Assembly: GCA_017557665.1 (NCBI GenBank)
Contig: JAFYYI010000054.1
Span: 1-45,063 of the forward strand
Length of the DNA stretch: 45,063 nucleotides
Direction: 5' to 3'
Origin: Muribaculaceae bacterium
GTDB taxonomy: Bacteria > Bacteroidota > Bacteroidia > Bacteroidales > Muribaculaceae
The translations under genes were made by a program, and so were the position numbers. Every line of letters starts with the position of its first letter. The stretch's first letter is position 1. The notes below the pieces were generated by a model. That model searched no databases and was not told the origin of the DNA. It saw only the letters and a list, made by a program, of their open reading frames with translations. Of this stretch, positions 42,701-45,063 are shown one piece after another.

Positions 42701-42913
42701 CAGCGGACGGGCCACCTGCTGTTCCACCTCCTCGGTCGTCGCTCCCGGATAAACCGCCACCACCACACCCTGGCGGATGATGGCATGGGGGAACTCATCC
42801 TTGGGCATGTCATACATGCCGAAAATGCCCAGCACAAAGAAGATGCCGATGATGAGCAGCGATATCGGGTAATGTTCCAATGGCCACTTCAGCCATTTCA
42901 TCTTGCGTCCCAT
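39800..42913 (-). CDS. RND efflux pump, inner-membrane permease
   Basis: This is a 1037-residue RND transporter, the standard length. It has 12 predicted membrane segments with two large periplasmic loops. Typical features are the N-terminal MKWLKWPLEHYP, VVAVYPGATTEEVEQQV in the first porter domain, and the fourth segment VVLGMVVDNSIVVIDGYLEY. There the conserved proton-relay aspartate is followed by Asn rather than a second Asp, as in several non-AcrB RND groups. It works with the adaptor and TolC genes around it as a proton-driven exporter. Drug, dye or lipid substrates cannot be told from sequence. It starts 3 bases after the adaptor stop. Confidence 0.93.
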   Translation of the reverse strand: MGRKMKWLKWPLEHYPISLLIIGIFFVLGIFGMYDMPKDEFPHAIIRQGVVVAVYPGATTEEVEQQVARPLERYLFTYGEVNRVKTTTTSQNGMCIVMVRLNDEVNNKDEVWSKIKHGLNGFKSQLPSGVLAIVVNDDFGNTSALLIAIESDQRSYRELKEYSDELSDRLRRIPSVANVKLFGEQKEQISLYVDRQRLQAYGIGQQMLFSRLQAQGITTMSGGIDDDDQQIPIHVEAQENSEEEIANQIIFSDPVTGKVARVRDVARVVREYEPMSSHIEQDGHPCVLLSMEMNPGNNVVQYGREVDKVLNDFRANELPDDVKVTRIADKPKVVNISVSDFLRDLLIAMLVIILVMMVLFPLRSAIVASITIPLSTFVSVAFMYMLGIELNIVTLAALIVVLGMVVDNSIVVIDGYLEYIGKGREPKQAAIESARQYFMPMMLATICICAIFYPFLITMKGIFHDCLKDFPITVTINLMVSLILAVTVIPFLEVRLIKPENVKTDGNAITKWVQKTYDQVLDFTFRKPWVTIIGGIVVILLSTIIVPTLKIRLFPYADRDQFAVEIFLPDGKGLSHTTELADSVRRVLAKDERVTGITSFIGCSSPRFMDAYAPQMAGKNYAQLIVNTQSDKATLDLLAQYQPQLGEAFPNAYVKFKRLDYLEVNELEYRFYGNNLDSLHVVAERLMERMRQMPEVEWVHTDYFQPQPIINVELDPVASAQLGVTRSTAQLALSATSCDLRVGQVWEGNYELPIVVKDDADMTFSDVANLGIASPMSIVSSGINETNSTVLLRQIAKVSPQWSESRIIHRGGERCITVTGQFVQGAYTAPIENEIARIMQKEIEIPQGVRCEVGGEIEYGDEALPQIFGGIIIAMIIVFFFLLFNFKKFGITTICMVALALMIPGSLIGLGLMDRSLGLTSIFGLITLMGMIMRNEILIFEHAIDLIKKYVAEHGDWTVDREGYNNAVKQAAYEAGKRRMVPIFLTTATTAVGVVPMIIAQSSFWMPVGVTIFAGGIGSLIMVVTMLPVIYWKVSLK

Positions 42914-42916
42914 ACT

Positions 42917-44020
42917 CTAAAACACTACTTTTGTTCCTTCACTCAGTTTCTGGTATCCCTCGGTCACGATGCGCTGGCCATTGTTCACACCCGTCAACAC
43001 CGTCACATAGTTGCCATGCGTCTTACCTGTCGTCACCTGGGTACGGTGGGCGGTATTGTTATTGTCCACGGTCCAGACAAACAGCGTGCCGTCGGCTTTC
43101 TTCTGCACCGACGTCACGGGTATCAGCTTGTTGCCAAGCCCCTGAGCCCCCTTGGGAACGAAACGGACGTTTGCCACCATACCCGGCAACAGCTTCAAGT
43201 CGCCATTCACGACATTGATACGCACGTCATAGGTATGTGTGAGGGCATCGGCCTGCACACCTTTCTCTATCTTGCCGCCCCAATAACTGCGCCCGATGGC
43301 ATCCACCTTGATGCTTGTTGATGTGCCCGGATTGATGCTGCCAATCTCTGATTCGGGCACAGCCACCTTCACTTTCACGGTGGAGATGTCAAGTATGTTC
43401 ACCACGGCCTGTGAAGGCAATGCTGTCTCTCCGGCCATCAACTGTTTCTTGCCGATGACGCCACTGACAGGGGCATAGAGGCGGGTGTCAGCAAGGCCCT
43501 TTCGGGCTATCTTCTCGGTTGAGGTGGCCGAGGCCACGCCCGAACGCGCCGTGTTGAGGGCTGATGTAGCCTGAGCGAGACGGGTTTCAGCCTCAATCCA
43601 TTTCACCTCAGGCAACGAGCCATTGTCATGCAGCAGTTTCATGCGGTCGTAAGCATCCTTAGCCTGGTTGTAGGTGGCCTCAGCCTGCTTCACCATGTCT
43701 TTGGCCTGGTTGAGCGATGCATGCGCCACCTCCACACTGTTGCTCGAAGTCGTCGCGTCGATTTCAGCCAGCAACTGGCCACGACGCACCAGCTGACCCT
43801 CCTTGACCAGAATCCGCTTCACCACACCCATGCTGGTGAAACTCACAGCAGTGGCCTCACGCTCCTCCACAATGCCCACAAACGTCTGCGCATTGTCTAT
43901 CACGCCAGGCGACACCACCAGCGTTTCCACCCTGATAGGAGCCTTCTGCTCAACTTTTTTGTTCTCGCTGCAACTCGCCACAGCCAACACGCCTAACAGC
44001 AGAAACAGATATTTTTTCAT
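42917..44020 (-). CDS. RND periplasmic adaptor lipoprotein (MFP)
   Basis: This is the membrane-fusion protein linking the RND pump to TolC. The 367-residue protein starts MKKYLFLLL; a GTG two codons earlier (44026) is possible. The lipobox VASC predicts a lipid anchor at the Cys near residue 18. A split lipoyl domain (GQLVRRGQLLAEID and LYAPVSGVIGKK) encloses an alpha-helical hairpin (about 90-165). A beta-barrel and membrane-proximal domain follow to the end (VTEGYQKLSEGTKVVF). It is first in the three-gene operon. Confidence 0.92.
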   Translation of the reverse strand: MKKYLFLLLGVLAVASCSENKKVEQKAPIRVETLVVSPGVIDNAQTFVGIVEEREATAVSFTSMGVVKRILVKEGQLVRRGQLLAEIDATTSSNSVEVAHASLNQAKDMVKQAEATYNQAKDAYDRMKLLHDNGSLPEVKWIEAETRLAQATSALNTARSGVASATSTEKIARKGLADTRLYAPVSGVIGKKQLMAGETALPSQAVVNILDISTVKVKVAVPESEIGSINPGTSTSIKVDAIGRSYWGGKIEKGVQADALTHTYDVRINVVNGDLKLLPGMVANVRFVPKGAQGLGNKLIPVTSVQKKADGTLFVWTVDNNNTAHRTQVTTGKTHGNYVTVLTGVNNGQRIVTEGYQKLSEGTKVVF

Positions 44021-44045
44021 AAGCACTATTCACATTATTTTTTTG

Positions 44046-44053
44046 CAAAAGTA
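44046..44053 (-). promoter_or_regulatory. Promoter -7 box of the RND efflux operon
   Basis: TACTTTTG on the minus strand matches TAnnTTTG, 26 bases before the adaptor start. No good -33 box is seen. Confidence 0.5.
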
Positions 44054-44328
44054 AGTATTCTTCTCAAAAAACAGATAATCAATAAGCGAATAACTATTGA
44101 AGATTTATGGTTTTGTAGAGAAACCAAACACATTTTAACCAATAATGAATCAGACATCTCGTGTAAAACAAGCTACCTTTTGCCCAAAAACAAACTACAC
44201 CCAATCATCCAAGAAGTGGTTTTTGTTTTACCTGGCCATCGCTGGCAAAGCATCACCAGAATCATTCATTTTGCAGTCCATTCGGGAAAATATTTGTATC
44301 TCACTCGCTGCCAATGACATGATTATTG
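44054..44328. other. Divergent intergenic region, no gene seen
   Basis: This AT-rich stretch lies between the divergent efflux and GH9 genes. A 71-codon plus-strand frame (44145-44360) ends inside the GH9 start and has no family features. No operator symmetry stood out and no regulator gene is adjacent. Confidence 0.6.
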
Positions 44329-44336
44329 TATATTTG
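44329..44336 (+). promoter_or_regulatory. Promoter -7 box of the GH9 gene
   Basis: TATATTTG on the plus strand matches TAnnTTTG and lies 20 bases before the ATG at 44357. Confidence 0.5.
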
Positions 44337-44356
44337 TGGCAAAATATCACTGAATT

Positions 44357-45063
44357 ATGAAACAAGTGTTAACATTCGCCATTGCAGCCCTGACGGCCAT
44401 CACATTGACAGCCCAGAGCGAAAGCATCCGAATCAATCAAGTTGCATTTTATCCGCAACAGTCCAAAATCGCAGTCATCGAGGGCTCTAAAGCCCAAAAG
44501 ATGACCATCAAAAACACAACCGACGGCAAACGTGTGGGCAAAGCCAAGGCCTTGAGAACCAACACCTCGCCGTGGTCGAACAAGAAACGCACCATCGTCG
44601 AAATCACGGGTATTACCGCCCCCGGCACCTATGAGCTGAGCGTCAATGGCCAAAAGACCCGCTTTGACGTGCAACCTCACGCTTTGAACGACATAGCTCG
44701 TGCTGCGTTAAAGGCCTTCTACCTCAACCGCTCGGGCATCGCCATCGACGGCAGATATGCCGGTGTTTATGCCCGTCCCTTAGGACATCCCGACACAAAG
44801 GTCATGATTCATCCATCGGCTGTATCGCCTGGCCGACCTGCAGGCACCATCATATCCTCGCCGCTGGGCTGGTATGATGCCGGCGACTACAACAAGTATA
44901 TCGTCAACTCATCCTATTCGGTGGGACTGATGCTCATGGCCTATGAGCAGAACAAAGAGTATTTCAATCGTCTCAACGCCGACATTCCCGAGAGCGGCAA
45001 CAGCACTGCAGACCTGCTTGACGAGCTCATGTTTAATCTCAAGTGGATGATCACCATGCAGGA
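44357..45063 (+). CDS. GH9 endoglucanase, 5' part only
   Basis: This gene runs off the right edge; 235 codons are visible. A signal peptide covers about 1-20 (ends TLTAQ). Residues about 22-105 form the Ig-like N-terminal domain of GH9 cellulases (SIRINQVAFYP opens it; YELSVNGQKTRF closes it). The catalytic domain then begins, with the hallmark GWYDAGDYNKY at about 171-181, in which D174 and D177 match the catalytic base pair. The acid glutamate would lie beyond the window. It probably cuts beta-1,4-glucans and is exported. It is divergent from the efflux operon. Confidence 0.92.
   Translation, partial: MKQVLTFAIAALTAITLTAQSESIRINQVAFYPQQSKIAVIEGSKAQKMTIKNTTDGKRVGKAKALRTNTSPWSNKKRTIVEITGITAPGTYELSVNGQKTRFDVQPHALNDIARAALKAFYLNRSGIAIDGRYAGVYARPLGHPDTKVMIHPSAVSPGRPAGTIISSPLGWYDAGDYNKYIVNSSYSVGLMLMAYEQNKEYFNRLNADIPESGNSTADLLDELMFNLKWMITMQ

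Noticed and set aside
44145..44360. 71-codon plus-strand frame before the GH9 gene
   Set aside because: It overlaps the GH9 promoter and start codon and has no recognisable features.

Overview
The window looks like chromosomal DNA of a Bacteroidales bacterium, most likely Prevotellaceae or Muribaculaceae; the genus is my inference. The signs are: upstream regions with the Bacteroidetes -7 box TAnnTTTG and no Shine-Dalgarno sequences; a TamL-type lipoprotein Omp85; YARHG, DUF5106, DUF4922 and DUF5009 proteins; a SusE/F-like multidomain amylase; and GC-rich, tightly packed genes separated by short AT-rich gaps. No rRNA, tRNA, CRISPR array, prophage or intact insertion sequence was seen.

Layout. 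(1) 1-8291: repeat tracts, ruvC (-), a secreted YARHG protein (+), a large secreted GH13 amylase (-), a phosphoglycolate phosphatase-type HAD enzyme (+) and an AspT/YidE-type transporter (+). (2) 8292-8827: a gene-free gap holding an unusual branched quasi-palindrome and a tandem repeat. (3) 8828-15769 (-): a probable operon of nucleoside-type MFS permease, rsmE, kdsA, a TPR protein and a TamL-like lipoprotein. (4) 15831-18995 (-): DUF5106 protein, DoxX, mnmA and a DUF151 nuclease-like protein. (5) 19032-19584: a gap with a candidate small RNA and a strong terminator. (6) 19585-34126 (-): a 14.5-kb peptidoglycan/MurNAc salvage locus, bracketed by a good promoter at 34205-34235 and a terminator at 19531-19556. 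It holds a secreted amidase, GT2, a four-helix-bundle insert, DUF4922, SpoIID/LytB, AmpG, NamZ, DUF5009, a BadF-type sugar kinase, murQ and a GDSL esterase. (7) 34265-34736: a cluster of hairpins. (8) 34765-37986 (-): a giant fused iron-sulfur/FAD oxidoreductase. (9) 38422-44020 (-): an RND efflux operon (adaptor, pump, TolC). (10) 44357-end (+): the 5' part of a GH9 endoglucanase.

How it works together. The salvage locus encodes nearly a full route from murein fragments to central metabolism. The secreted amidase removes stem peptides. NamZ releases MurNAc. The AmpG-type permease imports fragments. The BadF-family kinase phosphorylates the amino sugar, and MurQ cleaves the lactyl ether to give GlcNAc-6-P. 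DUF4922 (GalT/HIT-like), a SpoIID/LytB protein without a signal peptide, the DUF5009 membrane acyltransferase and the GDSL esterase are candidates for undescribed steps. The two polysaccharide enzymes (GH13, GH9) point to a gut or rumen glycan degrader.

The most unusual structure is the element at about 8320-8640. It is a long quasi-palindrome with four opposed pairs of short side hairpins. On the strand where each lies 5', these have C(GNA)G three-base loops. Short TAG-containing tandem repeats at many gene boundaries are a second genome-style feature.
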